Origin: Trametopsis cervina
Lineage: Eukaryota; Basidiomycota; Agaricomycetes; Polyporales; Irpicaceae
Assembly: GCA_022385755.1 (NCBI GenBank)
Contig: MU278372.1
Location: 62,001-126,000, forward strand
Reading direction: 5' to 3'
Length of the DNA: 64,000 nucleotides
Shown: piece by piece, positions 48,786 through 61,285 of the stretch
How the letters are laid out: every line of letters starts with the position of its first letter
How positions within the stretch are numbered: position 1 is the first letter of the stretch
The notes under the pieces: generated by a model
The model's database searches: none
Seen by the model: only the letters and a program-made list of their open reading frames with translations
What the model was told of the DNA's origin: nothing
Program-made: the position numbers and the translations under genes

Positions 48786-49710
48786 AGCTAGCAGAGTGGT
48801 CGACTATAGAATCGGTCGTTGTATTGGAGGAATTTATCCTAGCGAGTGTTATCGGCAGAGAGTTGGTTCAAAGAATGGCCACAGTCACCAAAGTCATTGG
48901 GCAAGTAACGGCGCGCCTATGCCAAGCATGTATGGTAGGCGTCTCTCGGTATCACGACGGATAAGGCAACTGAGTATCGTGGGGATACCCGGGCTCAAGC
49001 AAACAGCCCAGTATCACTTATAATTGTATACTACTGGGGCTTGGAGAGATGTTTTATGCCCCCTGAATGACCGCATATCATTCACGGCAGGATTCACCGC
49101 TACTCGGTGTAATTGCCAAGGAGCTGATGTCAAATATATGCAGTATAGTTGTAGCCAGATTTCTGTCATGTAAATGGATTCTAGACGTGACCTGACAGGC
49201 TGTAATTAATCTGCGCCAAATTTAGAGGCTCCGAAGCATGCTTCTGTAGTACCCTGATTCTGTGAAGTAACGGATAGAGGCCCGCTGTCACTGTTAGAGT
49301 TTTTGGATGAAGTCTGCCGGCATCTGAGCATGTGCCTAGAGATAGGACTGACAGGCACAGAGGATTACAACACTACGGCGACTTATTTCCCCATGAGTAA
49401 AGTTAAGTTTCCCCATAGCCAGAGTGTGCGGAATCTCAGACGGCTGTATTGCGAACATTAGCGAGACAGAAAAGAGGGGTTCAGATCTGCCTACGCGCTC
49501 CCTCGGAGGGATAGTTTTAGAGCCATCTGGAAGATTCATGGATAATTACTCCTGCTTGCTGCTTGTAAGCAGCGGTCCCTGCTACAGAAATCCCGAGATC
49601 GTGGGTATAGAACCGGTCATCATAAGGTATGTAGCAATCCAGCATTAGCAGCATAGTCTAAAGCTCGTACGTACCTGGTGGTAATAGTTTGGCACGGATA
49701 AATCCAGCGC
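48786..49710. other. Intergenic, GRASP promoter side
   Basis: About 900 bases. The forward frame 49,424-49,648 (74 codons) and several minus-strand fragments are open, but none shows a domain. Should include the GRASP promoter. Confidence 0.4.
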
Positions 49711-49759
49711 TCAGCGGACCATGCAGCAAGTCTCAAACTGGCCGTGCGCACTGCGCTCA

Positions 49760-50400
49760 GAACGGGATCTTCTGGAGGTCATTGTACTAGAACGATTATA
49801 GGATAGACTCAACGATGCGGAGATGTGATTGTTGCTCACCCGCCGAGAAAGTTTAAAGGGACGATAGATAACGGAATCCTCCATGTCACTAGGTATCGTC
49901 GGGAAGATAGAACTCTTTGCACTGTCTGTAGATCTCATGTTCCGTGAAGATGCCATGAACGATCCGAGCATCATCCGTAGATGTAAAGCCGAGGAAACAT
50001 GCATAGACGTCAACGCTAATTATCATACTGTTTCCCCGGGGTACATTGCCTCACGAGATGGGCAGTTTCAACCTGTCAGATCTCCGTTCGAGAAAGGATG
50101 AGCCTCCTCATCGATTGCAAATACACTTACAAAGGGCATAATAAAGCGAGCATTCATTCTCATGAGGAATTGCGGTGCCAAGCCACCTAAATCATGATCA
50201 GGCCAATTCTTGCGGCGCGAGAGTCATTCTGTATCTTCACGCCATCAATGTGACTGAGACATGGAGCTCCTTTGGAACTTCACGGTGGCTGCGCCTTAAC
50301 AGAATATAGCTCAGTACCAAGTATAAATGCGGCTGAAAGACCGAGCACATAAAATGTTGATTTCACGCCCGTGGCCCAAACCTTTGATGGTGAACAATGC
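49760..50400 (-). other. Doubtful small gene or gene remnant
   Basis: Several protein-like stretches lie in a row on the minus strand. From about 50,390: VWATGVKSTFYVLGLSAAFI, a possible membrane helix, ending AQPP at a GTGAAG donor (50,283). A 55-base intron joins it in frame to MTLSRRKNWPDHDLGGLAPQ and then FLMRMNARFIMPF, which ends at a GTAAGT donor (50,131). Further on, one frame reads VDVYACFLGFTSTDD and EHEIYRQCKEFYLPDDT, another reads MEDSVIYRPFKLSRR joined over an intron to YNDLQKIPF and a stop. I could not connect all pieces in one frame or find a start codon. It could be a fast-evolving small membrane protein gene with tiny exons, or a decayed gene. Confidence 0.3.
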
Positions 50401-50702
50401 CAGCCTATGAGAGTTTTCCTATTTAGATAGAACGGCACAAAGGGTCACATCCGTCACGCAGTCACGTGTATTCACGCAGGCCGTGATCTCATGCGTGACA
50501 CGCTCCTCCGCTTTCGACGCGCTTGTGAACGGAAAGTTTCACATTCTATTCCTGCGTTCAGCTGATTGGTGAAAGCTTCTCTGCCGGAGAGCGTACGAAG
50601 GGGGAGAAACGAGAGTTACGGGATGCGGTAAGCAAATAGTGTTTTCTTCTCCGACGTAGTTCTGACGTTGCACTCATGCGTTCAAAACCGGATAGCTAAC
50701 TC

Positions 50703-53237
50703 ATGTTCATCTGTCGGCAACCATTGCTGCGAGCCTACAGAGCAAATAACCTTGCGTTTGGGTGCACCAGATCAGGACCTTTAAGAAATGCGCTACGTTT
50801 CCCACTTTTCAGACACACATCATCAGCTTCATACAGTACACCCGTTTTCATCCCCGATGTCAACCCTAGTCACGGTTCCTCCTCATCCACTGGCAATGCC
50901 AACGCTCAGCATACGACGCCGGAACCTCATTTCTCCTCATCTGCGCAAATAACGACGAGGCAACCTAATAGTAATTCGCAAGACGCCAACATACATTCTG
51001 ACGTCCCTACAAGTACCATTTCGGACCAAATGCTCAAGGACCTTGCGGCCGATGTGGAGAGGAGAAATATCTTGCGAGTTGACGAGACCATGCAAAAGAT
51101 CATGGACGACCTACACAGCTGCGAGCCCGGCTACCGCACTTCGTTACTCCAAAGACTCCTCGATATCCACCTTGAGTCCACCCATACTCTCAGCCTATCA
51201 ATATCACACACGCTCCAGGCTCTACAACGATACGATCCTGCTTTTCGTTTGCCTCCGGAGCAGCTCATCAAATGCACCAATCGTCTGCTATGGAAGCGGT
51301 CACAGCCAGACATTGATGGCCCCGCCTTCGCTATGCTCCTTCCGGCTCTTACTGACTACACGGTCAGGATTCATTCTGATTCCCACTTAGCAGTGCCACC
51401 CCATACACCTGCAGCAGTCCTGTGGACACTTTTCAACACGATGGTTCGGCTTCTGCAAAGCAAACACAATGAGCTTGTTCTTGCTTCGTTGCGCCGGCTG
51501 GTCAACTCTCGAGTTATCCCTGCTAGTGCCCTTGCGGAGCTCGATATCGCCGGCCGCAACTTCGGCAATATCATCCTCACCATTCTGCTTCGGACTTGCA
51601 TGACTCTCGGCTGGCTGCCACGAGCTGTATATCTCGCCTGCGCACCCGTCGGCTGGGATCACCCAGTACCCCCTGCCTTTCTGGATACACTCATTCGTAT
51701 TCTTGATGATCTCCTCGATCATGATACGTGTCAATCCAATCTTCATAGCATTGGCGAAATAATCACTCGGTACTTAAGCGTCCGAAAGGTTCACCTCCCC
51801 CATCAAACCCTCAACCGGTTCTACGAAAGGACCGCAGAATATCGCGCGGACACGATAGCCATCGATGTTTATAGACATGTAAGATCCAAGAAGGTTATGT
51901 CCAACCATCGTTACCCCCTGCCTGGCGGTCAAGTCCTCATCTGGCTACTGCGACGCGCTAATGTCAATCGTGATGTTCATACCATGCGTCTTTTGCTTAC
52001 CCAAGTCATGCATGAAGGGGCTAATCTACCGGAACCTGCCCGACCAGACTTTATCCAAGCAGCTGCATCTCACGGTATGATGAGCTTAGCCAGGACACTG
52101 TGGGAACGGGCTGAAGCTGTAGGGGATGAAGCTGTCCTCTGCAACGCAGCGGTCCTCGTGCGTCTTGTCAGCCTTGCTGAGAGCCGTGTTCGCCACTATC
52201 AGAGTCGTCTGAGAAGACGAGAGAACAGTGGACGGCTTCCACCAGACACTGCGTCACAACCTGCTTCCCATGAAGACGTCACCGCAGCAACCCAGTATGT
52301 TATCAAAAACCGCTGGGACAAGGAGGCATACAACTTCGTGGTCGAATATAGAAACTTTGGCATGAGAGTCCTGGAGACTTTCGTCCGACGCACCGAGCCA
52401 CTCAGACAAGCCTCGCACGAGAAGCTGAACGCTATAGCGCGAGCTTACATTATTCTGGACCGAATTACGGAAGGCACGAGAATCCTACAGATCATTACAA
52501 ACCGCTCGCAGCTACCAGACCTATACGATGCGAACGTGGCACTGTCAGCAGTGGCGGTGAAGGATCCGTCCAGGGCCGCTCAAGTCATAGAAGAGATGGT
52601 GGCCATCGGGATGCATCCTGACGCGGTCACATTTGGCACGGTTATACATCACGCGGGTCTTCAAGGAGACCAGGCCCTTGTCCAGAGGCTCATTGCTCGC
52701 TCCCGTGAACTGGGCAACCCGACGCTAACGTACAAGACTATTGGCAATCTCATCCGAACAGGAGTGGAGCCAGCTAACAACAATTCCCCGCCGCGCGACC
52801 GCCTAGAGAAGGCGAAGAAGATGATCGACTCGCTACTGGAAGCGGGTTCCGTTCCTTCCCCAAACATGGGGTTGGATTGCGTGGCCACGGCGCTTGAGGC
52901 TCACGAGCCGGTTATAGCGTTCGACTTCTGGGCACTCCTCATCCAGCCGAAAGTGCAGTCTGACGATTCTTCTCAGGTTGCACTTCGAGTGCGCATTGCA
53001 CGGAGTCTGGTCATACACTGGGAGAAGGGTCGGCTGGATAACAAAGCGGTGCGAAAGATGCTGTTGGCGCTTGGTCAACATCAGTACGCATTGAAAATTC
53101 CGCAGGGAATTCCTGCAGACAGGTAAGTCGCGCTACAGCACCCTCGATGCTATCGACGAGAGCTAATACTAAAACCACCGGGCAGTGATCATCACCGAAT
53201 CAATTCCACTGACGGCGGCGAGATGGACACAACGTGA
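50703..53237 (+). CDS. Mitochondrial pentatricopeptide-repeat-like protein
   Basis: Exon 1 is 50,703-53,122; a 63-base intron (GTAAGT, branch-like ACTAAAA, GGCAG) leads to a last exon 53,186-53,237 that adds SDHHRINSTDGGEMDTT. The N-terminus (MFICRQPLLRAYRANNLAFG) is rich in Arg and lacks acids, as in mitochondrial import signals. The body is all helical pairs; near residues 600-700 there are PPR-like units, for example RAAQVIEEMVAIGMHPDAVTFGTVIHHAGLQG, which carries the (E/D)EM...G..PD.VT(Y/F).T(V/L)I pattern. Such proteins bind organelle RNA for processing or translation. The target cannot be predicted; the repeats before residue 600 are too divergent to count reliably. About 820 residues. 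Confidence 0.8.
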
Positions 53238-54326
53238 TATTCCCGCCGCACGAGACCCGCTCCTGCTTACGATGGGCGATTCATCTCAGCGGTCATGAGA
53301 CGGACCTCGTCGTCCTTAGGTCCATCGAGCGCGCCATCATCTGTGGCAGGGTCACTGGCGGTCGGGGGCACGGAGGCAATATACGATCGACGACCAGTCC
53401 TTGGGCAACGGGGAAAATTTACGCCTCTAAGGGCGTGCACGTGCTGGTCGGTAGCCCCCGCTTGGCTTGAGCTAGACGTGAGATCGATGACGAGGGATGC
53501 GCGACTGGGCGGATGAGGGCCGGAGTATCTTGAAGGATAGGATTGGGCAGGAAAACTGAGTTAGGGTACTGTATTTGGGTGCCTCGGGGCTACGGGCTGC
53601 TGGGAGCGACTCTGTAATTGAACACGAATCGAAACATTGCTCACAGTTCATCATCATCAAGAATGGGGTGTTATTGGGGAGCGTGACGGTGACAGGATAT
53701 TGTGGCTGATGGTGAATGATGCAGACCAGCTGAAATATTACCATCTTCGAGAACGGGTCCGAGAGGCTTTCTGTTCTATCTGTGATCTGGGTCCGAGCGA
53801 ACCATCGAAGGCACTAATCTCCCATGGCAGCGGTAGGGTAGAGATGAGAGGGTATAGCCGGTAATGTACCGCGTGGATTGGCCCGGCGGCCTTGCGTGTA
53901 AACTCGTGACGGACGAGAGGGTCAGAAGAGCTGAGATGTGTGACAGGCCATGCGTAGATTGTGTTTTCCAGCAATGTCATGAACCGCATGTGGTACAATA
54001 CAGTCTGATATTGTCGGGTTATTGGAACCTCGAGGGGAGATGGCTTAAAGTGCTCGCCCAAACAACAAACAGAGCTGATCCGTCAAAAGTCAACCGTCGC
54101 ATGGGCGAGCGGAAGGAAGACTCTCCCCGCATTTTGCTACCTCCTACCCCGCACACTCCTATTCCTGAGCTCGCTGCGTACCAGAGCGTCGAGGCCGCCG
54201 ACTACAACGCCAAGCCCCCACCCGAGCGCGCAAAAGGCTGATTTTGAATACGCCTGCCAAATTCGGCCAACAATCTTCGCTGTCCCCTCTTCGTCGACCC
54301 CGTCCCAATCCTACCTCAAACCTCCC
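53238..54326. other. Intergenic and leader of Zn2Cys6 gene
   Basis: About 1.1 kb. Short open frames on both strands (the longest is 125 codons at 53,864-54,241, plus strand), none with a domain. Pyrimidine-rich sequence with CCTC runs near 54,120-54,320 looks like promoter and 5' leader of the transcription factor gene. Confidence 0.4.
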
Positions 54327-57171
54327 ATGGCTCCCGCTCGAGCTAAGAAAGAGCCTGGCTCTCCCACACCGCCCTCTGACGACCAAGGAGCATCCGAAAA
54401 TAGTAAGATCAAGCGAAAGTCAGTCCCCTTTCCCGACATTTCACCGCTTGTTTCATCTTCCTCCGCCTCGTGCTCCCCGCACTCATCTCCCCGCTTTTCC
54501 TTCACATTTCGCCAACATTTCGTCCTTTCTCCAACTTCGTTTCGACTCTGGGACCGCTAAATCCATGTCATCGCGTTCCACTCGTTCTCTAAATAACTCT
54601 GCTAACCTCGATCCTCTCCAAACTAGGCGGCAATCACAGAGTACGTTCCCCTAGTGCGTTGGCCGACCCCCTACTGACGGTCGGTGAACAGGCTGCGATG
54701 CCTGCAGAGCTCGCAAGGTGAGATGCGCTAGGGAGAATCCGGACGATCCGAAGCAGTCCTGCAAGCACTGCATTGCCCTCGGTATACCCTGCACATACGA
54801 CTATCAGCCCAAAAAGCGTGGCCCTCCTAACCTGTAAGGGCGACCGTCCTCCAACACATATCGTTTTCACACAATTCATCTCAACCCCATAGCTACCTCA
54901 GAAGATTACAAGAAGCGCAAGCGGCTCAGGCGGCGCAGCAGCAGCAGCAACAGGAGAACGGCAACGTAGACGTTGTCCAGTCGCCAGCAACCACTCAGAA
55001 AAGTGCAAGCCCGTCTCAAACCGCTATCTCCTCGAGCCCGCAAGTACCATCCCCTTTCCTTGATTCTGCCTTAAACAGTGTGCCTCCTGCCATACATCCT
55101 GGGTCTCTACCCCCGTCGCGATATCCCATAGCGGCGGATGGATTCCACGCACAGTATACCGGCATGGGCTCGATGTCCTCGACCGCGTTCAATGCACGTC
55201 CCACCGAGCCTAACGGCCTCTCTTCGCGCTCGCCACGTGCCGAGGAGCCCAACGCCTTCAACAATCCCGCTGAGCAATTCAGTACTTATCCCCTATTTAA
55301 CTGGTCATACAAGCAGCACCAGCAACTCTCCATACCCCCGCCGACCGCGATACCCCCGCTTTCTTATTATTACAGACCCCATCGATTGGAGGATGTGGCC
55401 CCTCGAGATACCATCCTTCTCATCATTGCCCTCTTCTTCGATTTTGTATATCCGTTAACCCCTTGTGTTCACAAGCCATCGTTCATGGCCGACGTGCACT
55501 CCCGTCGTGAGGAGCGAGATCCGCTCTTCTTCGCTCTCGTCATGTCGACGGTAGCCTCGACCCTGGTCCAGGTGCCGAGGTCGTACTTGCCGATGGAGCG
55601 TCATGCGGTGCGCAAGCTGGCGCAAACGTGCCACGAAGCAAGCCGTCACATCTCCGTCGCCTCGTATGACCCACCAACATCGATGCATGTGGTGATTCGT
55701 TACTTGTGAGTACATTCCGTGGGAAATGTGTGCCGACTGACCGATAAGTACTCCAGTGATTGCGTGTATCATTTCTGTGAGGGACATGATGCCACTCAGC
55801 ATGCGGCGTTCGGCGAGGCCGCTCATATCGCCGTGACGCTACGGATGCATGAAGAGTCATCTTACGAGGGTCTGGATCTGATTGAGTGTGAAGTGCGAAG
55901 GCGGACATTCTGGCTACTTTTTGGAGGTGAGACTTTACCGCTGTCTTGACAGGGGAACTCGTACTCAGATAGGGCCACAGCCGACAAATCCATGTCGATA
56001 CTGCTCGGACGGCCAATATGTCTACGAGACGAAGATACGACATGCAATTTCCCGAGGGAGTTGGACGACGAATAGTGAGTGCTACAACACTCGTGCCAGG
56101 ACTGAGGTTCACCGTATCTGCAGTATTACTCCGAGCGCCTACCTGCCTCAGCCGCAGGGTAAGACGGCGCTTGTTTCCGGACTCAACTACACCTCGAGGA
56201 TTTTCGCATTGCTTGGAGAGATACTTGTCCGAATCCGAGTGGACAAGCGATCTCCGCCACAGGGCCAGTTCCTGACAGCGAGGCTGGAGGAAGTGCAAGC
56301 ATTGCATGCGAGAATCATCGCTGCGCTGGCGCATGCTCCGGAGCCTCTGCGCTTGAAGCAGCCTCATGGTCAGCACATACCACCTGAGTACGGCGGTGCT
56401 GGGTTCCGGCAGGCGACCTTCGCAGAAGTGAAGGACTTCTTTGACAACCCTAACGCCTCGCGAGCGAATGCACTAAACCCGTTCCTGGTGATGCAGGCGA
56501 ACTTGTATGTGACACAGGTACGAGTGGTCCCTGTACGCACTGTTAGCCGAAGCTGACGAGAGTTGAACAGCAACTGGTTCGATTCGTGATCGAGCAGTAC
56601 CGAGACGAGCTGGTGACCTCGCTTCAGGGAAGCGTGGACGATGCCCGTGTTGCTGAGGACAGGGAAGCGGTGGCGAGTGACCTTCTGAACATCCTGCACA
56701 GGTGAGTGCTCAGCGTTGTTCGGTGTCTGTTGGGTGGCGGTAAACTGATGTGGCGCGCAGTATCCCGATCCAGTCGATCGCGACGAACGGGCCGTCGTTG
56801 GTGAGTCCCGCGTTGTGTTCGGGTGCTGTCTCAGGTGCTGATGGCGTGTTCACGCAGGTCCACAAAGTCCGCTTCGTCGCGTCCACTCTCCTCGACGCCG
56901 TGCGGAAGGCGGAGACAGCTCCTGCGTCTGCGGCACGCGCGCACGCATATCTTTGTGAGTTCTCCCGAGATTGTTCGGTGTGACCTGCGGATTCTGATGC
57001 GCGCGCTTTGCAGGGGACTTCCTGTCCATCCTGTCAGAAATTGAGAGGAATTATCTGTGAGTTTTGTCTTGTGTGGACGGGAGTATTCAGCGCTGACTCT
57101 TGCGTTACAGATTGGATGATGAACGCGACGCTGCGTCGCAGGACGGCCTGCCGCTCGTTGGTAGCAATTGA
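54327..57171 (+). CDS. Zn(II)2Cys6 fungal transcription factor
   Basis: Start at 54,327 (MAPARAKKEPGSPTPPSDDQ). A 208-base first intron and a small exon lead to QSCDACRARKVRC, then PKQSCKHCIALGIPC, giving the six zinc cysteines with the CX2CX6C..CX2CX6C spacing and a basic helix between. TYDYQPKKRGPPNLYLRRL is the linker and coiled-coil region, followed by a glutamine run (QQQQQQ) and a Ser/Pro-rich activation-like segment. From about 55,390 the fungal-specific middle homology region begins: VAPRDTILLIIALFFDFVYP, PCVHKPSFMADV, and later ATQHAAFGEAAHIAVTLRMHEE and CEVRRRTFWLLF. More exons continue to LDDERDAASQDGL and a stop at 57,171. It binds DNA in the nucleus; its targets are unknown. The middle region resembles basidiomycete regulators related to sugar-response factors, but I cannot name an orthologue. 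Confidence 0.9.
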
Positions 57172-57665
57172 TATTCTGATTCCTTTTTTTCTCCCTCTAC
57201 AGACAATATTGCGATCGATTACAATGATTGCTTATGTACACTTGGGCGCCCTTAAGTCGCTGTTCTGTTTTATTCGTATCCTGAGAAAGTAGTCGAAGTC
57301 ATCGGAGGCTCGACTTGTATTTTAGCTGACACAGTCTACTATGTTGCATTATAATCGGTCTTCTAGTCTCTGTAGCACATGCGTGAGGAAAGTTTGAACT
57401 TGTGGGGAACGAGGCCAAGAGGTCATGTGCTGAATGCACTTGGATACTCCGATTCCCAACCGAAACTCTGATGTTGGCGTTGAATGGGATGCGGCCACAG
57501 CTTTAACCTTCTTAGTTAATCGGCATCACCCGTGATTACAATGTGACATCCCGTATATGGTTCTAAACCTGAGTACGAACTCTGCGTGAGCCACGAACTC
57601 TGCTTGAACCGCAACACCGTGCACACCTTCTAACTCATCCGGAGCTTCGCAGGCGTCCGCGCAAG
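57172..57665. other. Intergenic, promoter of AOS1
   Basis: About 490 bases between the transcription factor stop and the AOS1 start. No coding frame seen. Confidence 0.45.
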
Positions 57666-59572
57666 ATGGCCACTACTGAGCCCGGAACGAAAAGCGTTCC
57701 TCTGCAGATTACGGAAGGTCAGCTGGTCGCCGGACAACCACTGTCGGTTCCAAGTCTGACGTTGTCCGCGCTGTTTGCACGCTAAGGAGCTATGGCACTG
57801 ACCACATGACCCCTCGCAGATGAGGCTGCCGTCTACGACAGACAAATTCGACTTTGGGGTCTCGAGGCCCAACAGAGGTGAGCAAAAGCCTCCGTTTCGG
57901 AATATTCTTGTTCTCTTTGTTTGCTGTCGCCTTGTTTCCAAATCATGCCCTAGGCCTTCTTTGCCGCATCTCAGACGCGATCAGAATTTGTTTCTCCGGG
58001 GCCTCTGCCTCATTGATCTTGGCACAGCATGGGGTTGCTCACGAGAGTTGTGTAAAAACTTTGCTATAGGATGCGAAATGCGACCATTCTTGTCCTACGG
58101 CTGAAGGGCGTCGCCACCGAGACGATTAAGAACATCGTGCTTGCCGGCATCGGCAAACTTGTCGTCGTTGACACGGAAAATGTCTCTGAAGAGGACCTGG
58201 GAGCGGGTTTCTTCTTCCGGGACGAAGACGTTGGCACAAAGGTGGGTCCGCCTCTCCCTCACTGCAAGATCCGGTATGGATTTGCGACAACCCGAGAGAT
58301 ATCTGCGTGCCCAGCAAGCACTGCGGCTATCAAAATGGCCCTATACGACTTTACTATGGATTCCGCGCACGTCTGTCAAGTACGCCGAGCCGTTGTGGCG
58401 TTAGAATGGCGGAGACATGTTTCGTTATCTTGGAGCATTCAAGCGAACTTGACTTTGGGCACCGGAGCTATCGCCTGTACTCGAGCTGATCTATCATCCT
58501 TGACAGCGGGTAGATGCTGCAAAAGCCAGGATTGAAGCCCTTAATCCACTCGTCGCGGTAGAGATATACCACGACGAGTCCCTATTGCGGGGAGAAGGCC
58601 TCGAGAATCTGATACGGGACGTCGACCTCGTCTGTGCCACCGACTGGGACCGTTCAGGGCTGGTAAGGGCTCAATGATAAACATTCGCAGGGCTACATCA
58701 GCTCACTAGGGTCCTCCCATTTCAGATCACAATAAACAGCATATGCAGACAGTTCTCCAAGCCTTTTTACGCTGGGGGCACGTACGGCCTTCTGGGCTAC
58801 ATTTTCTGCGACCTGCTCAAGCATGACTACATTTCTCCGTACGTTGCTCCCTCGCCCTCGTGTTTCTGCTAGCCAGCAGGCTACCATTTAGGCTCACCCT
58901 TGTCTTGATTGCCGTACAATCGCCACTTAGGGACCGCACGAGTGCCCAAAGCAAGGACACGGGGCCCGCCAAAAACGTCAGGTTGACGGCGAGTTACGCT
59001 CCACTGGAGACGTGTCTGCGAGAGCACCGTTGGACGGGTTTAACCCGGAAGCAGACGAGGGAGTTAAACCCGGCAGCTGTGTTTTCCATCTTCGGTATGT
59101 TCGGATATTCAACGCTTGAACCTCGAGGGATCACGAAAACGCTCATTTGTTGTGCTGTGTAAATTTGCGACCTGTGGCAGCGCTCTGGGAGTATCAAGAA
59201 CGCCATGGCGGTTCTCTTCCATCGGACGCGCAGAAGGCAGCGGAAATCGAGGCCATCGCAGCTGACCTGGTGACTCGCGCTGAGGTGAACAGGCAGGCCC
59301 TCCCCAACGTCCCTAAGGAGCTAGCAGAGTACGCCACCCTCCAGTCACGGTTCGCGTTACTGAGAAAAAATGTATTTTCGTTTTCTTTCTTTCACAGGAA
59401 CGTCGCAGTCACGGCCGTGCGCGAATTATCTCCCGTGTGTGCGGTTGTTGGTGGCATGCTTGCACAGGATATCCTGAAAGCTCTCGCGGCGCGTGAACCT
59501 CCCATCGCGAACTTCTTTGTTTTCGATGGGAGCACGGGTGGAGGGACGGTCTGCAAGATGTGCATGTCGTAG
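57666..59572 (+). CDS. AOS1: SUMO-activating enzyme subunit 1 (AOS1/SAE1)
   Basis: Non-catalytic half of the heterodimeric SUMO E1; with UBA2 it adenylates SUMO in the nucleus. Start at 57,666 (MATTEPGTKSVPLQITE); an intron joins DEAAVYDRQIRLWGLEAQQR, the hallmark opening of this family, then MRNATILVLRLKGVATETIKNI and VLAGIGKLVVVDTENV. Later exons read RLDAAKARIEALNPLV, LVCATDWDRSGLITINSICR, FYAGGTYGLLGYIFCDL and near the end LSPVCAVVGGMLAQDILKAL and NFFVFDGSTGGG. There is no catalytic-cysteine domain, as expected for AOS1. About six introns, two of them with long, almost open sequence. Ends 144 bases from the stop of the convergent folate gene. Confidence 0.92.
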
Positions 59573-59716
59573 GCCTTCTAGCGTGTTCTGTGGAGTTATC
59601 GGAGGCGTACTTGCGTCTTTTATGCTATATCTTGCTGTCCAAACACCGAATTGCAATGTTATCCTCGCACGTCACAATATCTCTTCGCTCATGTGAGCGC
59701 AAGACCAATGTTGAGG

Positions 59717-61285
59717 TTACGTCTCCAGATCGATTGCTCTTTGTGAACGTAACAGCCGGTAGAAATCTGCCACTAGATACAAGCTACCCGCTACGACTAT
59801 CAGCCCCTCCCCCACCTCTCCCGCCGCAGTCTGCTGCTGCTGCGCCGCCCACGCCAGCGCATTATTCAGCTCCTCAGCCGCATCCGCCGCATCGTCTGCA
59901 CTGGCCCATATGTCCGCTGAAGGAATGAGAGCCGACACAATACTCCTGATTGTCGACGGCGCCTCGGACTTCACCCACGGCATGCCCTCTGGGGGCGTGA
60001 ACCGGAGAAGTGCTACTCGTACGCGTAAAGTTACATTAGGAAGAAGATGTGAGGATGATAGTATGGTGTTGATGGGCGCGAACAACGGAGACAGTGTGTG
60101 CAGCGGCGTTTTGGGCGGTGACTGTGAGAGGGCCAGTGCGAAGCTCAGAGTCACGGTGCGGGGTGTGTCAGGTGTCGTTTGGGTTGTTTGGGTGAGTAGA
60201 TCCGAGATGAATGCAGATAGTGTCGCTGAGGATGCGCTGTTGTGCGCCCCGTCTGCTAGAATGATGTATTTCGACCTTGGTGGGACCTCCTCCTCACGCT
60301 CGGGTCTGCCGTGTCTCGGAAGGAACGGCAACGGTACGGTGTGAAAAGATAGTCTCCCAGGCCACCTCGCCGTCCTGACCCCCTTGATCACTGTCTCTGG
60401 CCTGATGAATTTCTCCATGCGCAGATGCGGGAACTGGGAGCGATCTATATGTCGTAGGAGCGCGCCGACTATCGTGAGGGCCGTGCCAAGGTTCAGGAGC
60501 TGGTGATCGCCACGCAGAGGCAGGAGCATGCAGACTGGTTTCGGGAACGGTCGCAGATCACAGGCCACAGGCTGTGGGATGTCTACAAATTCTGAAGCTA
60601 GAAGCGAATTGACCTGCGGCCGCTCCCCATCTATATCGAGATCCCACTTTCGCTTCCAGGGCGGCGAGACCCCGATGGTGATTCCGCCGGCGTTCCAAAC
60701 GACATCGCGAACCACGTTGTTGACTCTTGGATGGACCTGCGGGGCAAGAACGAAGGGGCGGCCCCGGCGGGCGATCGCAGCTTTCTCGGTCGCAATCTCC
60801 TCGACGGTGTTGCCGAGGTAGGCCTGGTGATCTAGATCGACGACGGTGAGCGCAGAGACGAGGATGCACTCGTCTGGAATAGCGTTCGTTGCGTCAAGGC
60901 GACCTCCCATGCCGACCTCGATGACTGCGAAATCGACCTGTGCATCCTCGAACACACAGAGTGCTGTGGCGGTAAGCAGCTCGAAGCTGGTTGCGCCCAC
61001 ACCGTGCTCTGTGTTTGCTTGCTCGACGCGCCCTCTGATCTCTGCGTACTTGTCCGGTGCGACTGGAGAGTCATCGATGGTAATCGAGTCGAGGACCGAG
61101 ACGAGGTGGGGACTGTTGAAGCGGCCGACGCGGTAGGAAGAGGCCTTGAGAATGGACGAGAGCAAGACGGTAACGCTGCCTTTGCCATTGGTGCCTGCAA
61201 CATGAATAGTGGGCCGGGTGTAATGTGGTAGGTGAGGGAGGAGGTCGCGTATTCGCTCGAGGCCGAGATTGATAGACGACGACAT
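59717..61285 (-). CDS. Folylpolyglutamate synthase / dihydrofolate synthase
   Basis: ATP-dependent ligase that adds glutamate to dihydropteroate or to folates. Single exon of 522 codons, starting at 61,285. The Mur-ligase P-loop is THVAGTNGKGSV-like, seen as IHVAGTNGKGSVTVLLSSIL. Other family marks: GRFNSPHLVSVLDSI, TSFELLTATALCVF, AVIEVGMGGRLDATNAI, LVDLDHQAYLG-like VVDLDHQAYLGNTVEEIA with EKAAI, LRGDHQLLNLGTAL, TRWPGR-like ARWPGRLSF, and ILADGAHNSAS. The C-terminus keeps AGSLYLVADFYRLL. The form without an obvious mitochondrial signal and with this short N-terminus resembles fungal FOL3 (dihydrofolate synthase) more than MET7, but that choice is an inference. Its lack of introns is unusual in this window. 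Confidence 0.9.
   Translation of the reverse strand: MSSSINLGLERIRDLLPHLPHYTRPTIHVAGTNGKGSVTVLLSSILKASSYRVGRFNSPHLVSVLDSITIDDSPVAPDKYAEIRGRVEQANTEHGVGATSFELLTATALCVFEDAQVDFAVIEVGMGGRLDATNAIPDECILVSALTVVDLDHQAYLGNTVEEIATEKAAIARRGRPFVLAPQVHPRVNNVVRDVVWNAGGITIGVSPPWKRKWDLDIDGERPQVNSLLASEFVDIPQPVACDLRPFPKPVCMLLPLRGDHQLLNLGTALTIVGALLRHIDRSQFPHLRMEKFIRPETVIKGVRTARWPGRLSFHTVPLPFLPRHGRPEREEEVPPRSKYIILADGAHNSASSATLSAFISDLLTQTTQTTPDTPRTVTLSFALALSQSPPKTPLHTLSPLFAPINTILSSSHLLPNVTLRVRVALLRFTPPEGMPWVKSEAPSTIRSIVSALIPSADIWASADDAADAAEELNNALAWAAQQQQTAAGEVGEGLIVVAGSLYLVADFYRLLRSQRAIDLET

Noticed and set aside
53738..54061. 107-codon minus-strand frame before the transcription factor gene
   Set aside because: No family resemblance and antisense to a likely leader; probably chance.
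55540..56376. 278-codon minus-strand frame
   Set aside because: Antisense to the middle homology region of the Zn2Cys6 factor; repetitive Arg/Ser/Thr content typical of a shadow frame.
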